DNA of 64,000 nt from Salinilacustrithrix sp003476595 (GCA_963972525.1 CAXAUZ010000019.1:9902-73901); one strand, 5' to 3'. Numbered from the stretch's first letter, positions 45,730 through 54,591 are shown. The notes: generated by a model not told the origin, from the letters alone. Numbers and translations: made by a program.

Positions 45730-47001
45730 TCAGCGCCGCCCGATGCCGCGGAAGGTGAACCCGCGGCGGATGAGGGCGGAGCGGTCGAGCAGGTTGCGGG
45801 CGTCCACCACGGCCGGCGTGGCCATGCGGGCCTTCACCTCGCCCAGGTCGAGCCACTTGAACTCGTCCCATTCGGTGAGCACGAGCAGCACGTCGGCGCC
45901 GTCGCAGGCGTCGTAGGGGTCGGTGACCACCTCGATGCCGTCGAGCTGGTGGGAGACCGCCGGGTCGTAGGCCCGGACCTTGGCGCCGCGGGCGGCCAGC
46001 CGGCCGAGCACCTCCAGCGACGGCGACTCGCGCAGGTCGTCGGTGCGGGCCTTGAACGTGAGCCCCCACGCCGCGACCTGCTTGCCGTCGACGTCGCCGT
46101 CCATGAGCTCGATGGCCTTCTCGGCGGTGCGGTCGTACTGCTCGTCGTTGACCTGGATGACGCCCTTCAGGAGGTGGAAGTCGTAGCCCCCCTCCTCGGC
46201 GATCTTGACCATCGCCCGCGTGTCTTTCGGAAAACAACTTCCGCCAAAGCCCGGTCCCGGCTTGAGGAACTCCGAGCCGATGCGCTTGTCGTAGCCGATG
46301 CCCAGGGCGACGTCGTTGATGTCGGCGCCCACCGCCTCGCAGATCGCGGCGACGGCGTTGATGAAGGAGATCTTGGTGGCCAGGAACGAGTTGGCGGCGT
46401 ACTTGATCGTCTCGGCCGAGGCGGGGTCGGTGACGATGAGCGGGGCGGCGACGCCGAGGTAGAGGGAGGCGACCTTGATGGCGGCGGACTGGTCGTCGGC
46501 GCCGATCACGATGCGGTCCGGGTTCATGAAGTCGTGCACGGCCGAGCCCTCGCGGAGGAACTCGGGGTTGGAGACCACGGCGATGTCGTCGCGGCCGAGG
46601 GCTCGCTCCACGACGCGGGTGGAGCCGACCGGCACCGTCGACTTGTTGACCACGACCGACTCCGACGGCAGCACCGGGGCGATCTCGCGCGCCGCCTGCT
46701 CGATGTAGGACAGGTCTGCGGAGCCGTCCTCGCCCTGGGGGGTGGGGACGCACAGGTAGGCGAACTCGCAGTCGGCCGCGGCCGTGGCGGCGCCGAGTAC
46801 GAAGGTGAGCCGACCCGACTCGAGGCCCTCGCGCACGATCTCGTCGAGGCCGGCCTCCAGGATCGGGATGTCGCCCTGCTTCAGGCGCTCGACCTTGGCG
46901 GCGTCGATGTCGGCGCACACCACGTCGTGGCCGAGGGCGCTGAAGCACGCACCCGTGGTCAGGCCGACGTAGCCGGTGCCGATGATCGCGATCCTGCTCA
47001 T
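45730..47001 (-). CDS. ugd: UDP-glucose 6-dehydrogenase
   Basis: 423 residues. The NAD loop IIGTGYVGLTTGACF, VNKSTVPVGST, NPEFLREGSAVHDF, and the active-site FGGSCFPKD with catalytic Cys256 are intact. It oxidises UDP-glucose to UDP-glucuronate. GGAGGAG lies 5 nt before the ATG, one of the few strong ribosome binding sites here. The codons for the active-site motif are unusually AT-rich and form an inverted repeat (46224-46249). Confidence 0.97.
   Translation of the reverse strand: MSRIAIIGTGYVGLTTGACFSALGHDVVCADIDAAKVERLKQGDIPILEAGLDEIVREGLESGRLTFVLGAATAAADCEFAYLCVPTPQGEDGSADLSYIEQAAREIAPVLPSESVVVNKSTVPVGSTRVVERALGRDDIAVVSNPEFLREGSAVHDFMNPDRIVIGADDQSAAIKVASLYLGVAAPLIVTDPASAETIKYAANSFLATKISFINAVAAICEAVGADINDVALGIGYDKRIGSEFLKPGPGFGGSCFPKDTRAMVKIAEEGGYDFHLLKGVIQVNDEQYDRTAEKAIELMDGDVDGKQVAAWGLTFKARTDDLRESPSLEVLGRLAARGAKVRAYDPAVSHQLDGIEVVTDPYDACDGADVLLVLTEWDEFKWLDLGEVKARMATPAVVDARNLLDRSALIRRGFTFRGIGRR
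46224..46249. repeat. AT-rich inverted repeat inside ugd at the catalytic Cys codons
   Basis: Arms CGGAA/TTCCG around the spacer AACAAC, flanked by CTTT/AAAG (with two extra C on the right). This stretch is about 46% GC in a region that is otherwise far richer. It uses codons rare in the window (TTT, GGA, AGT, TGT, AAA) for residues 252-260. The layout resembles a tyrosine-recombinase core site. Confidence 0.45.
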
Positions 47002-47021
47002 GTCCGCTCCTCCGCCGACGA

Positions 47022-47879
47022 TCAGCCCAGCAGGGCGTCCACGACCTGCTGCAGCGGCACACGGTAGTGGCGCAGCGGTGGGAGGCCCGAGAGGCGCAGC
47101 GCCCGGTTGTCGAGCACCGAGTTCGCCGGGCGTGGCGCCGGCCGGGGCGGGTCGAGGTCGGCGGTGCGGATCGGGCGGACCTTGCCGGGGTCCTCCCCGG
47201 CCGCCTCGAGCACGTCTCGCACGAACTCGTACCACGAGACCGCGCCCGCGTTCGTGACGTGGAACGTGCCGGGTGTGCGCTGCTCGGCGAGCGCCCAGAT
47301 CGCATCGGCCAGGTCCGCGGCCGACGTCGGACAGCCGCGCTGGTCGTCGACGAAGGCGAGCTCGTCGCGGTCGCGCACGCCCAGGACGGTCTTGACCATG
47401 TTGTGCCCGTGCTCGCCGAACACCCACGACGTGCGCACGACCGTGGCGCCGGGCAGGTGCGCCCGCACCTCCCGCTCCCCCGCCAGCTTCGACGCCCCGT
47501 ACACGGACTGCGGGTTCGGCTCGTCCCACTCGTGGTACGGCTCGGCCTTGGTGCCGTCGAAGACGTAGTCGGTGGACACCTGCACCAGGTGCGTCCCGGT
47601 CTGGCGGCAGGCGTCGGCGAGCCATCGGCACGCCAGCGCGTTGACCAGGTAGGCCCGGTCCGGGTCGGCCTCGCAATCGTCGACCGCCGTCCACGCGCCG
47701 GCGTTGACGACGACGTCGAAGCCGCCGTGACCGACGATCTGCAGGCTCGCCGCACCCGGATCGGCGAGGTCAAGGCGCGACCGGTCGGCCGCCACCACCT
47801 CGACGCCACCGGCCTCGAACCGCCGGACGACCTCGGTGCCGAGCTGGCCCCCGGCCCCCGTGACGAGGACCCGGCTCAT
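47022..47879 (-). CDS. rmlD: dTDP-4-dehydrorhamnose reductase
   Basis: 285 residues. RVLVTGAGGQLGTEVVRRF, NAGAWTAVDDCE, STDYVFDG and the YxxxK in SVYGASKLAGE are the RmlD signature. It performs the last step to dTDP-L-rhamnose with NADPH. ATGA overlap with rmlB; ugd follows after 20 nt. The ATG fits the family N-terminus; ten extra codons upstream belong to rmlB's frame space. Confidence 0.96.
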   Translation of the reverse strand: MSRVLVTGAGGQLGTEVVRRFEAGGVEVVAADRSRLDLADPGAASLQIVGHGGFDVVVNAGAWTAVDDCEADPDRAYLVNALACRWLADACRQTGTHLVQVSTDYVFDGTKAEPYHEWDEPNPQSVYGASKLAGEREVRAHLPGATVVRTSWVFGEHGHNMVKTVLGVRDRDELAFVDDQRGCPTSAADLADAIWALAEQRTPGTFHVTNAGAVSWYEFVRDVLEAAGEDPGKVRPIRTADLDPPRPAPRPANSVLDNRALRLSGLPPLRHYRVPLQQVVDALLG

Positions 47880-48835
47880 GGGCGCGGGCGCAGCGGTCGC
47901 CACCACCACTCGTTGTCCCGGTACCAGGCCACGGTGGCGTCGAGGGCTTCGTCGAGGGTGCGCTGGCGGGTCCAGCCGAGCTCGGTGATCTTGGTGATGT
48001 CGACGGAGTAGCGGCGGTCGTGGCCGAGGCGGTCCTCGACGTAGGTGACGAGGGATTCGTCCTTGCCGGTGAGGGCGAGGAGCTTGTCCACGAGCACCCG
48101 GTTGGGGGTCTCGTTGCCGGCGCCGATGTTGTAGATCTCACCGGGCGTCCCGTCGGTGAGCACGAGGTGCACGCCGGCGCAGTGGTCGTCGACGTAGATC
48201 CAGTCCCGCTCGTTGAGGCCGTCGCCGTAGAGCGGGATGGGGCGGTCCTCGAGCAGGTTGGTGGTGAACAGCGGGATCGCCTTCTCCGGGTACTGGTAGG
48301 GCCCGAAGTTGTTGGTGCAGCGAGTGACCCGGACGTCGAGGCCGTGGGTGGCGTGGTAGCTCAGCGCGAGCAGATCCGAGCCGGCCTTGGAGGCGCTGTA
48401 GGGCGAGCGGGGCTCGAGGGGGTCACCCTCCTTCGACGAGCCGGTCTCGACCGAGCCGTAGACCTCGTCGGTGCCGATGTGCACGACCCGGTCGATGCCG
48501 AGGCGGCGGGCGGTGTCCATGACCACGTTGGTGCCGAAGCAGTTGGTGATGACGAAGTCGTCGCTGCCCTCGATCGAGCGGTCGACGTGGCTCTCGGCCG
48601 CGAAGTGCACCACCGCGTCGCAGCCCCGCATCGCGGACTCGAGCGGGCCGGGATCGCAGATGTCGGCGTGCACGAAGGAGTAGCGGGGGTCGTCGTCGAC
48701 GTCCTTGAGGGTCGACAGGTTCCCGGCGTAGGTGAGGGCGTCGTAGACGACGATCTCGTCGTCGGTGTTGGCCAGCACCCAGCGCACGTAGTTGGAACCG
48801 ATGAACCCGGCACCGCCGGTCACGAGGAGTCGCAC
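47876..48835 (-). CDS. rmlB: dTDP-glucose 4,6-dehydratase
   Basis: 319 residues. TGGAGFIGSNYVRWVL, YDALTYAGN, HFAAESHVDRSI, the catalytic TDEVYG and YxxxK in SPYSASK, and CTNNFGPYQYPEK are all present. It makes dTDP-4-keto-6-deoxyglucose. GTG 48835 is preceded by TAGCCT at 8 nt, so rmlB can be transcribed separately from rmlA-rmlC. Confidence 0.97.
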   Translation of the reverse strand: MRLLVTGGAGFIGSNYVRWVLANTDDEIVVYDALTYAGNLSTLKDVDDDPRYSFVHADICDPGPLESAMRGCDAVVHFAAESHVDRSIEGSDDFVITNCFGTNVVMDTARRLGIDRVVHIGTDEVYGSVETGSSKEGDPLEPRSPYSASKAGSDLLALSYHATHGLDVRVTRCTNNFGPYQYPEKAIPLFTTNLLEDRPIPLYGDGLNERDWIYVDDHCAGVHLVLTDGTPGEIYNIGAGNETPNRVLVDKLLALTGKDESLVTYVEDRLGHDRRYSVDITKITELGWTRQRTLDEALDATVAWYRDNEWWWRPLRPRP

Positions 48836-48843
48836 GACGCCCC

Positions 48844-48849
48844 AGGCTA
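48844..48849 (-). promoter_or_regulatory. -10 box TAGCCT of rmlB, sharing its TAG with the rmlC stop
   Basis: 48847-48849 is the TAG stop of rmlC. The box ends 8 nt before GTG 48835. Confidence 0.5.
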
Positions 48850-49404
48850 CGGAAGCTCGGCCAGGCGGGGCGCGCTGCGGTCCTTGGCCGACACCTGCGA
48901 CTCGTCGTCTGGGTCCACGGCGATGGGCCAGTCGATGCCGAGGTCCGGGTCGAGCGGGGTGCAGGCCACGCCGGACATGTCGGGCTGCCACTCCACGTCG
49001 AAGCAGTACAGGAACTGGGTGCCGTCCTCCAGCGCCTGGAAGCCGTTGCACACCCCGGGCGGCACCAGCACCTGCACGCCGGGGACCAGGTCGACCTGCA
49101 CCACCGCGCCGAACGTGGCCGAACCGGAACGGACGTCGACGTAGGCCCCGTGGGCCCGGCCGGATGCGACCGTCACCAGCTTGGTCATGGCCTCGCCGTG
49201 CATGCCCCGGATGGCACCCCGGACGGTCTCGGTGACGTTGACCTGCACCCACGGCCCCAGCGACGGCAGGCCGGCGTCGACGAACGCTGACTCCCGGTAG
49301 AACTCGCGGATCGTGCCCCGCTCGTCGGTGACCTGCTTCATCGTCACCACGACCAGCCCGTCGATGCCGGTCGCCTCGGCCGACAGGTCCACGACCGTCA
49401 CCAT
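48847..49404 (-). CDS. rmlC: dTDP-4-dehydrorhamnose 3,5-epimerase family protein
   Basis: 185 residues, cupin fold. GTIREFYRES, RGMHGEAMTKLVTVASG, the central strands VDVRSGSATFG and a C-terminal P-L-D-P-D-L-G-I-D-W-P match RmlC. The catalytic His of RGLH is kept (RGMH), but the second active-site His (usually GFAHGF) is Asn here (GVCNGF). Context (between rmlA and rmlB) still argues for the rhamnose pathway, perhaps with altered epimerisation. It overlaps rmlA by 7 nt; GTG 49401 is an alternative start. Confidence 0.88.
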   Translation of the reverse strand: MVTVVDLSAEATGIDGLVVVTMKQVTDERGTIREFYRESAFVDAGLPSLGPWVQVNVTETVRGAIRGMHGEAMTKLVTVASGRAHGAYVDVRSGSATFGAVVQVDLVPGVQVLVPPGVCNGFQALEDGTQFLYCFDVEWQPDMSGVACTPLDPDLGIDWPIAVDPDDESQVSAKDRSAPRLAELP

Positions 49405-50315
49405 GCCGGGCCCTCGCCGGCCTCATCGGCGCCCTCGAAGCTCAGGACCCGCAGCAGCGACTCGCCGTAGCCGCTCTTGGCCAGGTCGCCGCCGTGGACC
49501 TCGGCCTCGGCCAGCGCGGTCAGCTCGTCGGCGCCGATGAAGCCCTCCCGGTACGCGGCCGCCTCCGGCGAGCCGATCAGGAGGCCCTTGCGGCGCTGCA
49601 GACCCGCCACCCACGTCTGGGCGTCGAGCATGGCGTCGAAGGTGCCGACGTCGAACCAGTCCGTCGCGAACGGCAGCCGGCACACCTCCAGGGCACCCTG
49701 ACCCAGGTAGTGGTTGTTCACGTCGGTGATCTCGATCTCGCCCCGTTCGCTCGGCTCGATCGCCTTGGCCACGTCCACCACCGAGCCGTCGTAGAAGTAG
49801 AGCCCCGGCACCATGTACGGCGACGGCGGCTCGGCCGGCTTCTCCAGGATCGCCCGGACCGAACCGTCGGCGGCCAGGTCGAGCACGCCGTACCGCTCCG
49901 GATCCGGCACCCAGAGCCCGAACACGACCGCACCTTGCGGCGTCGTGAACCGCTGCAGCTGCTCGCCCAGGCCAACGCCGTAGAAGATGTTGTCGCCCAG
50001 GATCAGCGCCACGTCGTCGCCGTCGATGAAGTCCTCACCGACGATGAAGGCATCGGCGAGCCCGCGCGGCTCGGCCTGCACCGCGTAGGAGAACGAGCAG
50101 CCCCACTGCGAGCCGTCGCCCAGCAGCGCCTCGAACGCCGGGATCTGCTCCGGCGTCGAGATGACCAGGATCTCGTTGATGCGCGCGTGCAGCAGCGTGG
50201 AGATCGGGTAGTAGACGAGCGGCTTGTCGTAGACGTGCATGAGCTGCTTCGAGGTCGCTCTGCTCGCCGGCCCCAGCCGCGTTGCCCGCCCACCAGCGAG
50301 GACGATGCCCTTCAT
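49398..50315 (-). CDS. rmlA: Glucose-1-phosphate thymidylyltransferase
   Basis: 305 residues. The loop reads VLAGGRATRLGPAS instead of the common GGSGTRLxPxT, followed by the typical SKQLMHVYDKPLVYYPIS; ALILGDNIFYG, EKPAEPPSPYMVPGLYFYD and GEIEITDVNNHYL are standard. It makes dTDP-glucose. It is the first gene of the rmlA-rmlC-rmlB-rmlD-ugd-uxs operon. CAGGAT, one base off TANNNT, ends 8 nt before the ATG. Confidence 0.96.
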   Translation of the reverse strand: MKGIVLAGGRATRLGPASRATSKQLMHVYDKPLVYYPISTLLHARINEILVISTPEQIPAFEALLGDGSQWGCSFSYAVQAEPRGLADAFIVGEDFIDGDDVALILGDNIFYGVGLGEQLQRFTTPQGAVVFGLWVPDPERYGVLDLAADGSVRAILEKPAEPPSPYMVPGLYFYDGSVVDVAKAIEPSERGEIEITDVNNHYLGQGALEVCRLPFATDWFDVGTFDAMLDAQTWVAGLQRRKGLLIGSPEAAAYREGFIGADELTALAEAEVHGGDLAKSGYGESLLRVLSFEGADEAGEGPAW

Positions 50316-50367
50316 GACCGCCGATCCTGGCAGACGCGCGCCGCGGCGCCGTCCGTGTCCGCCGGCG

Positions 50368-51816
50368 TCAGCCGCACACGACGTCGTCGGGGATCGTGCC
50401 CGACACCGTGCCGAGCGCCGTCGTCGTGGTGGTCTCGGCGTCGATCGTGGTGGTCGGCGCAGGCAGCGTCGTCACCGTCTCCTCCGAGGGGTCCGGCGCC
50501 GGCAGCGGCTCGGCCCGCAGGCCCTGCCAGTCGGTGCCGGTCACGACCGTGATGTCGTCGACCGCATCATCCACGATGAGCTCGGCGTCGGCGGCGAGCC
50601 AGCGACGGACCAGGTCGGCGGCGGCCTCGCTGCCGGCCGGGTGGCGGATCTCGGTGCGCTCGACACCGAGCCGGGCGGCGTCGCCGGTGCCACCGAGGGC
50701 GAAGCCGGCCTCGCGCAGCTCGCCGGAGGCAGCCGACGCCTGGCCCGGCTCGCCCGTGCCGTTCAGCACGCGGACCCGGACCGACTCCTCGCTGAGCTGG
50801 GTCGGGTCGGAGCTGCGGAAGATGTCCAGCACCTCCTCGGCTTCCTGGGTGACCAGGCGCAGCACCGCGGCGCCCCCGATCGAGTCGTCGACCACGGGCA
50901 GCTGGTACACGTCGAGGGAGGCGGGGTCGAAGCGGCGGAACTCCCGCCCCAGGGCGAGCAGGTCGTCGCCGTCGAGGGTGTCGTCGATGGTGACGGCGTC
51001 GAGGGTGCTGTCGATCAGCTCGTCGAGCGTCACGGGGTTGCGCACCCCCCGGTCCACGGCGCGCTCGAGGGCCGCGATGATGAACTGCTGCTGGCGTCGG
51101 ATGCGGCCGAGGTCCCCGGTGGGGTCGGTGCGCCAGCGCCCGTCGATGTACTCCTGGTAGGCGCGGCTGCGCACGAAGCCGAGCGCGTTGCGGGCGTCGA
51201 GGGTGATGCACCCGGGCTCGGGCACGTCGAGGCCGCTGCGCTGGTCGCGCACCGGGTTGGGGAACCAGATCTCCACCCCGTCGATGGCGTTGACCAGGCG
51301 ACCGAAGCCGTGGAAGTCCACCTGCGCGTAGTGGTTCACCGGGATGCCGAGGTAGGCCTGGATCGTCTCCACCAGCAGCTCGGGGCCGCCCAGCTCGATC
51401 GCCTCGTTGATGCGGCCGTTGCCGTGACCGGGGATCGGCACCCACAGGTCGCGGGGCAGCGACAGGAGCGCGGCCCGGGTGGAGGTCGGGTCGACCCGCA
51501 GGATCATCATCGTGTCGGAGCGCAGGCCGGCGATGTCGGTGCGGCTGGAGGCCACGGGGTCGTCGGGGTCCAACCCGGCGGCGGAGTCGACGCCGACGAT
51601 GAGGAAGTTCTCGGCGATGACCTCGCGACCCTCGTCGTCCTCGCTGACGCTCAGGGTCTCGCCGATCTCGACGCGCGGGATCTGCCCGTACTTCTCGTAG
51701 CCGTAGGCGAGCGAGCCCGCCGCGAACAGGAAGCCGACCATCGCGAGCACGTTCGTGATGATCACCAGCTTCTGGAGCACGCTGCGCCTCGCCCGACGTG
51801 TCTCCGTGCCGGACAT
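50368..51816 (-). CDS. LytR-CpsA-Psr (LCP) family protein with LytR_C domain
   Basis: 482 residues: an N-terminal membrane helix, the LCP domain (about 65-250) and a LytR_C domain (about 345-430). In the LCP domain, GLRSDTMMILRVDP, SLPRDLWVPIPG, GRINEAIELGG and FVRSRAYQEY carry the conserved Arg/Asp residues that bind polyprenyl-phosphate. The tail is Thr-rich. LCP enzymes attach glycopolymers to peptidoglycan, and here it stands next to the rhamnose operon. ATG 51816 is set by TAGCGT 7 nt upstream; a GTG three codons earlier lies inside that spacer. Confidence 0.95.
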   Translation of the reverse strand: MSGTETRRARRSVLQKLVIITNVLAMVGFLFAAGSLAYGYEKYGQIPRVEIGETLSVSEDDEGREVIAENFLIVGVDSAAGLDPDDPVASSRTDIAGLRSDTMMILRVDPTSTRAALLSLPRDLWVPIPGHGNGRINEAIELGGPELLVETIQAYLGIPVNHYAQVDFHGFGRLVNAIDGVEIWFPNPVRDQRSGLDVPEPGCITLDARNALGFVRSRAYQEYIDGRWRTDPTGDLGRIRRQQQFIIAALERAVDRGVRNPVTLDELIDSTLDAVTIDDTLDGDDLLALGREFRRFDPASLDVYQLPVVDDSIGGAAVLRLVTQEAEEVLDIFRSSDPTQLSEESVRVRVLNGTGEPGQASAASGELREAGFALGGTGDAARLGVERTEIRHPAGSEAAADLVRRWLAADAELIVDDAVDDITVVTGTDWQGLRAEPLPAPDPSEETVTTLPAPTTTIDAETTTTTALGTVSGTIPDDVVCG

Positions 51817-51823
51817 CGGCCCC

Positions 51824-51829
51824 ACGCTA
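51824..51829 (-). promoter_or_regulatory. -10 box TAGCGT of the LCP gene
   Basis: Ends 7 nt before ATG 51816. It faces the pabB promoter across about 35 bp. Confidence 0.5.
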
Positions 51830-51863
51830 CCGAGCGGCCGGGGAGCCGCCGCGCCCGCCCCTC

Positions 51864-51869
51864 TAGCCT
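51864..51869 (+). promoter_or_regulatory. -10 box TAGCCT of pabB
   Basis: Ends 6 nt before GTG 51876. Confidence 0.5.
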
Positions 51870-51875
51870 CCGGCC

Positions 51876-52901
51876 GTGGCCCGGCTCGCCGACCAGCCGC
51901 CGCTCGCCGTGGTCGGCGAACGGCTGTGCACCGACCTCACCGACGTCACCGATGACCCCGCGTGCCTGGAGGGCGAGGGCTTCTGGGCCGTGGTCGTCCC
52001 CTACGACGCCCCGCCGACCTTCGCCCGCTTCGCCACGGTGCGCCCCGCTCGCCCGTGGCGCGGGCCGCGCTGGGTCGGCCCGGCGCGGGACGCGTGGTCC
52101 AGCTCGCTCGACCGAGCGGCCTTCGAGGCGGGCGTGCGCACCATCCGCGCCGCCATCGAGGCCGGCGACGTCTACCAGGTCAACCTCACCCGGCAGCTGG
52201 CCGCACCCGCCCCGCCCGATGCCGACGTCGCTGCCCTCGGTGCGGCGCTGGCCGTCGGCAACCCCGCGCCCTACGCCGCCGTGGTCCGGGTGCCTGCCGC
52301 CGGCATCCACGTCGCCTCCGCATCGCCGGAGCGCTACCTGCGCCGCGAGGGGCGCCTCGTGTGGTCCTCCCCGATCAAGGGGACGGCGGCCACCCCCGAT
52401 GCCTTCCTCGCCAAGGACCGGGCCGAGAACGTGATGATCGTGGACCTGGTCCGCAACGACCTCGGACGGGTCTGCGACTACGGCTCGGTCTGCGTCCCGG
52501 CGCTGCTGGCCGTGGAGCACCACCCCGGGCTCGTGCACCTGGTGTCGACCGTCGCCGGGGAGCTGGCCGACGGCGTGGGCTGGCCCGGCCTGCTCGACGC
52601 CACCTTCCCGCCCGGTTCGATCACGGGCGCGCCGAAGCTGGCGGCGATGGAGGTCATCCGCCAGCTGGAGCCCGTGCCACGCGGCGTCTACTGCGGCGGG
52701 GTCGGGTGGGTGGACGCCGATCGGGGGATCGGCGAGCTCAACGTCGCGATCCGGACGTTCTGGATCGACCCGGACGGCGAGGGTGGCCCGACGCTGCGGT
52801 TCGGCACCGGGGGCGGGATCACCCACGACAGCGACCCGGCCGGTGAGTGGGCCGAGACCGAGCTCAAGGCCCGGACGCTGTTGGCGGTCGCGTCCGGCTG
52901 A
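51876..52901 (+). CDS. pabB: Chorismate-binding enzyme, aminodeoxychorismate synthase component I-like
   Basis: 341 residues, essentially the chorismate-binding domain alone, shorter than the ~450 of E. coli PabB. YQVNLTRQL, SASPERYL, the substrate motif PIKGT, ENVMIVDLVRNDLGR, SITGAPKLAAMEVI and VYCGGVGW are present. With an amidotransferase it makes 4-amino-4-deoxychorismate for folate. The aminotransferase IV gene at 54641 supports folate over anthranilate or menaquinone synthesis. No pabA gene is in the window. Confidence 0.88.
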   Translation: MARLADQPPLAVVGERLCTDLTDVTDDPACLEGEGFWAVVVPYDAPPTFARFATVRPARPWRGPRWVGPARDAWSSSLDRAAFEAGVRTIRAAIEAGDVYQVNLTRQLAAPAPPDADVAALGAALAVGNPAPYAAVVRVPAAGIHVASASPERYLRREGRLVWSSPIKGTAATPDAFLAKDRAENVMIVDLVRNDLGRVCDYGSVCVPALLAVEHHPGLVHLVSTVAGELADGVGWPGLLDATFPPGSITGAPKLAAMEVIRQLEPVPRGVYCGGVGWVDADRGIGELNVAIRTFWIDPDGEGGPTLRFGTGGGITHDSDPAGEWAETELKARTLLAVASG

Positions 52902-52919
52902 AGGCGACCGCCGGTTGGA

Positions 52920-54431
52920 TCAGCGGGGGCGGGAGGCCTCGATGGCCTGGCGCTTGGCGCCGCCACCCTTGCGGTGCACCTTCGACGGCGGGTTGGTGCG
53001 CCCGTCCGTGGACTGGCGCTGCTTGCGGGGGCGGGGGTCGACGTCGACCACGCCGTCGGCGCCGCGGCGCTCGGCCGGCTTGGTGCGGGTGCGGGGCTTG
53101 CCGCCGTCACGGGCCGGACGGTCGTCGCGTCGCGCGCTCTTGCCCGCGGCGCGGTCCTCACCGTCGCGGGTGCGGGTCCGCTGGCGGTTGCGACCGCCGT
53201 TGCCACCGCCGCCCTTGGGCGGTGAGGACTGCTGGGCCTTGGCGGCCGGCTGGGCCTTCTGGCGGGACGTGGCCTCGCGGTGACGGGAGCCGTCGCCGAG
53301 GAGCGTGGCGTCCGGCGTGGTCACGACCTGGGCCAGTCCGAGGTCGCGCTGGAGGGTCTTGACGTCCTTGCGGTTGTTGTCGCGCACGAAGGACACCACG
53401 ACGCCCTGGGCGCCGGCGCGGGCCGTGCGACCGGAGCGGTGCAGGTAGGTCTTGTCGTCCTCGGGCGGGTCGAAGTGCACCACGCAGGCCACGCCGTCGA
53501 CGTGGATGCCGCGGGCGGCGACGTCGGTGGCGATCAGCGCCTGCACGTGGCCCTTGGTGAACGCCTCGAGCGCACGGGTGCGCTGGTTCTGGTTGCGTCC
53601 ACCGTGGATGGCCGCAGCCTCGACGCCGGCCTTGCCGAGCTGCTTGCACAGGCGGTCGGCGCCGTGGCGGGTGCGGGTGAACACGATGGTCGGCCCGGCG
53701 GCGACGACGGCGTCGCGGGTGTGGTCGACGCGCTGCTCGTGGTCGATGGACCAGAAGTGATGCGCCATGGCGGTCATGTCCGGCTCGACCTCGCCGACCT
53801 CGTGGCGGACCGGGTCGTGCTGGTAGCGGCGGGTCAGCTCGGCGATGTCACCGTCGAGCGTGGCCGAGAACAGCAGGGTCTGGCGGTCGCTCTTGGTGCG
53901 GTCGAGCAGGCGCTTGACGGCGGGGAGGAACCCCATGTCGGCCATGCGGTCGGCCTCGTCGACGACGACGACGCCCACCTCGGCGAGGCTCACGCTGCCG
54001 CTGCTGATGAGGTCCTCGAGTCGGCCGGGGCAGGCGACGAGGACGTCGACGCCGCGGCGGATGGCCTGGTTCTGGGGGCCGTAGCCGACGCCGCCGTACA
54101 CCGCGGTCACGGTGCGGTCGGTGGCCTTGGCCAGCGGGGCGAGCTCGTCCTTGATCTGGTCGGCCAGCTCACGGGTCGGCGACAGGATCAGGGCGCTGGG
54201 GTGCCCGGGCCGGGCCTTGGCCGTGTTGACCAGGGTCGGGATGCCGAAGGCGATGGTCTTGCCCGAGCCGGTGGGGGCGCGGCCGCAGAGGTCGCGGCCG
54301 GCGAGGGCGTCGGGGATGGTGGCGGCCTGCACCTCGAAGGCGCTGGTGAAGCCACGGGCGTCGAGCACGTCGACGAGCCGCTGGGGGACGCCCAGGTCCG
54401 CGAAGGACGGGGCGGCGGATTCGGATTGCAC
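52920..54431 (-). CDS. DEAD-box RNA helicase
   Basis: 503 residues. The helicase core covers ~370 residues: Q-motif region FADLGVPQRLVDVL, motif I APTGSGKT, PTRELADQ, motif II VDEADRMADMGF, motif III SATLD, ATDVAARGIHVDGV, and HRSGRTARAG. The C-terminal ~130 residues are a basic, disordered Arg/Lys/Gly-rich tail that should bind RNA. Probably a ribosome-assembly or cold-response helicase. The GTG has GAGAG 6 nt upstream. A possible promoter about 160 nt away implies a long leader. Confidence 0.95.
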   Translation of the reverse strand: MQSESAAPSFADLGVPQRLVDVLDARGFTSAFEVQAATIPDALAGRDLCGRAPTGSGKTIAFGIPTLVNTAKARPGHPSALILSPTRELADQIKDELAPLAKATDRTVTAVYGGVGYGPQNQAIRRGVDVLVACPGRLEDLISSGSVSLAEVGVVVVDEADRMADMGFLPAVKRLLDRTKSDRQTLLFSATLDGDIAELTRRYQHDPVRHEVGEVEPDMTAMAHHFWSIDHEQRVDHTRDAVVAAGPTIVFTRTRHGADRLCKQLGKAGVEAAAIHGGRNQNQRTRALEAFTKGHVQALIATDVAARGIHVDGVACVVHFDPPEDDKTYLHRSGRTARAGAQGVVVSFVRDNNRKDVKTLQRDLGLAQVVTTPDATLLGDGSRHREATSRQKAQPAAKAQQSSPPKGGGGNGGRNRQRTRTRDGEDRAAGKSARRDDRPARDGGKPRTRTKPAERRGADGVVDVDPRPRKQRQSTDGRTNPPSKVHRKGGGAKRQAIEASRPR

Positions 54432-54591
54432 AGGTTTCTCTCGATCAGGGTTGCTGGATGGCGCACTCGACGGTGTGGTGCCGAACAGCAGTCAGGTCGA
54501 GGAGCGTCGGGCCCTTCGTGGCCCTCCCGCGTGAGCATGCTCCGAGGAGCAGGTGGTCCGGGGAGCGAGCTCGACCCGGCGCGGTGCAGTG

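Noticed and set aside
45730..47694. Long N-terminal extension of UDP-glucose dehydrogenase
   Set aside because: The family N-terminus (SRIAIIGTGYVG) and a GGAGGAG site place the start at 47001; the extension is an off-frame of rmlD.
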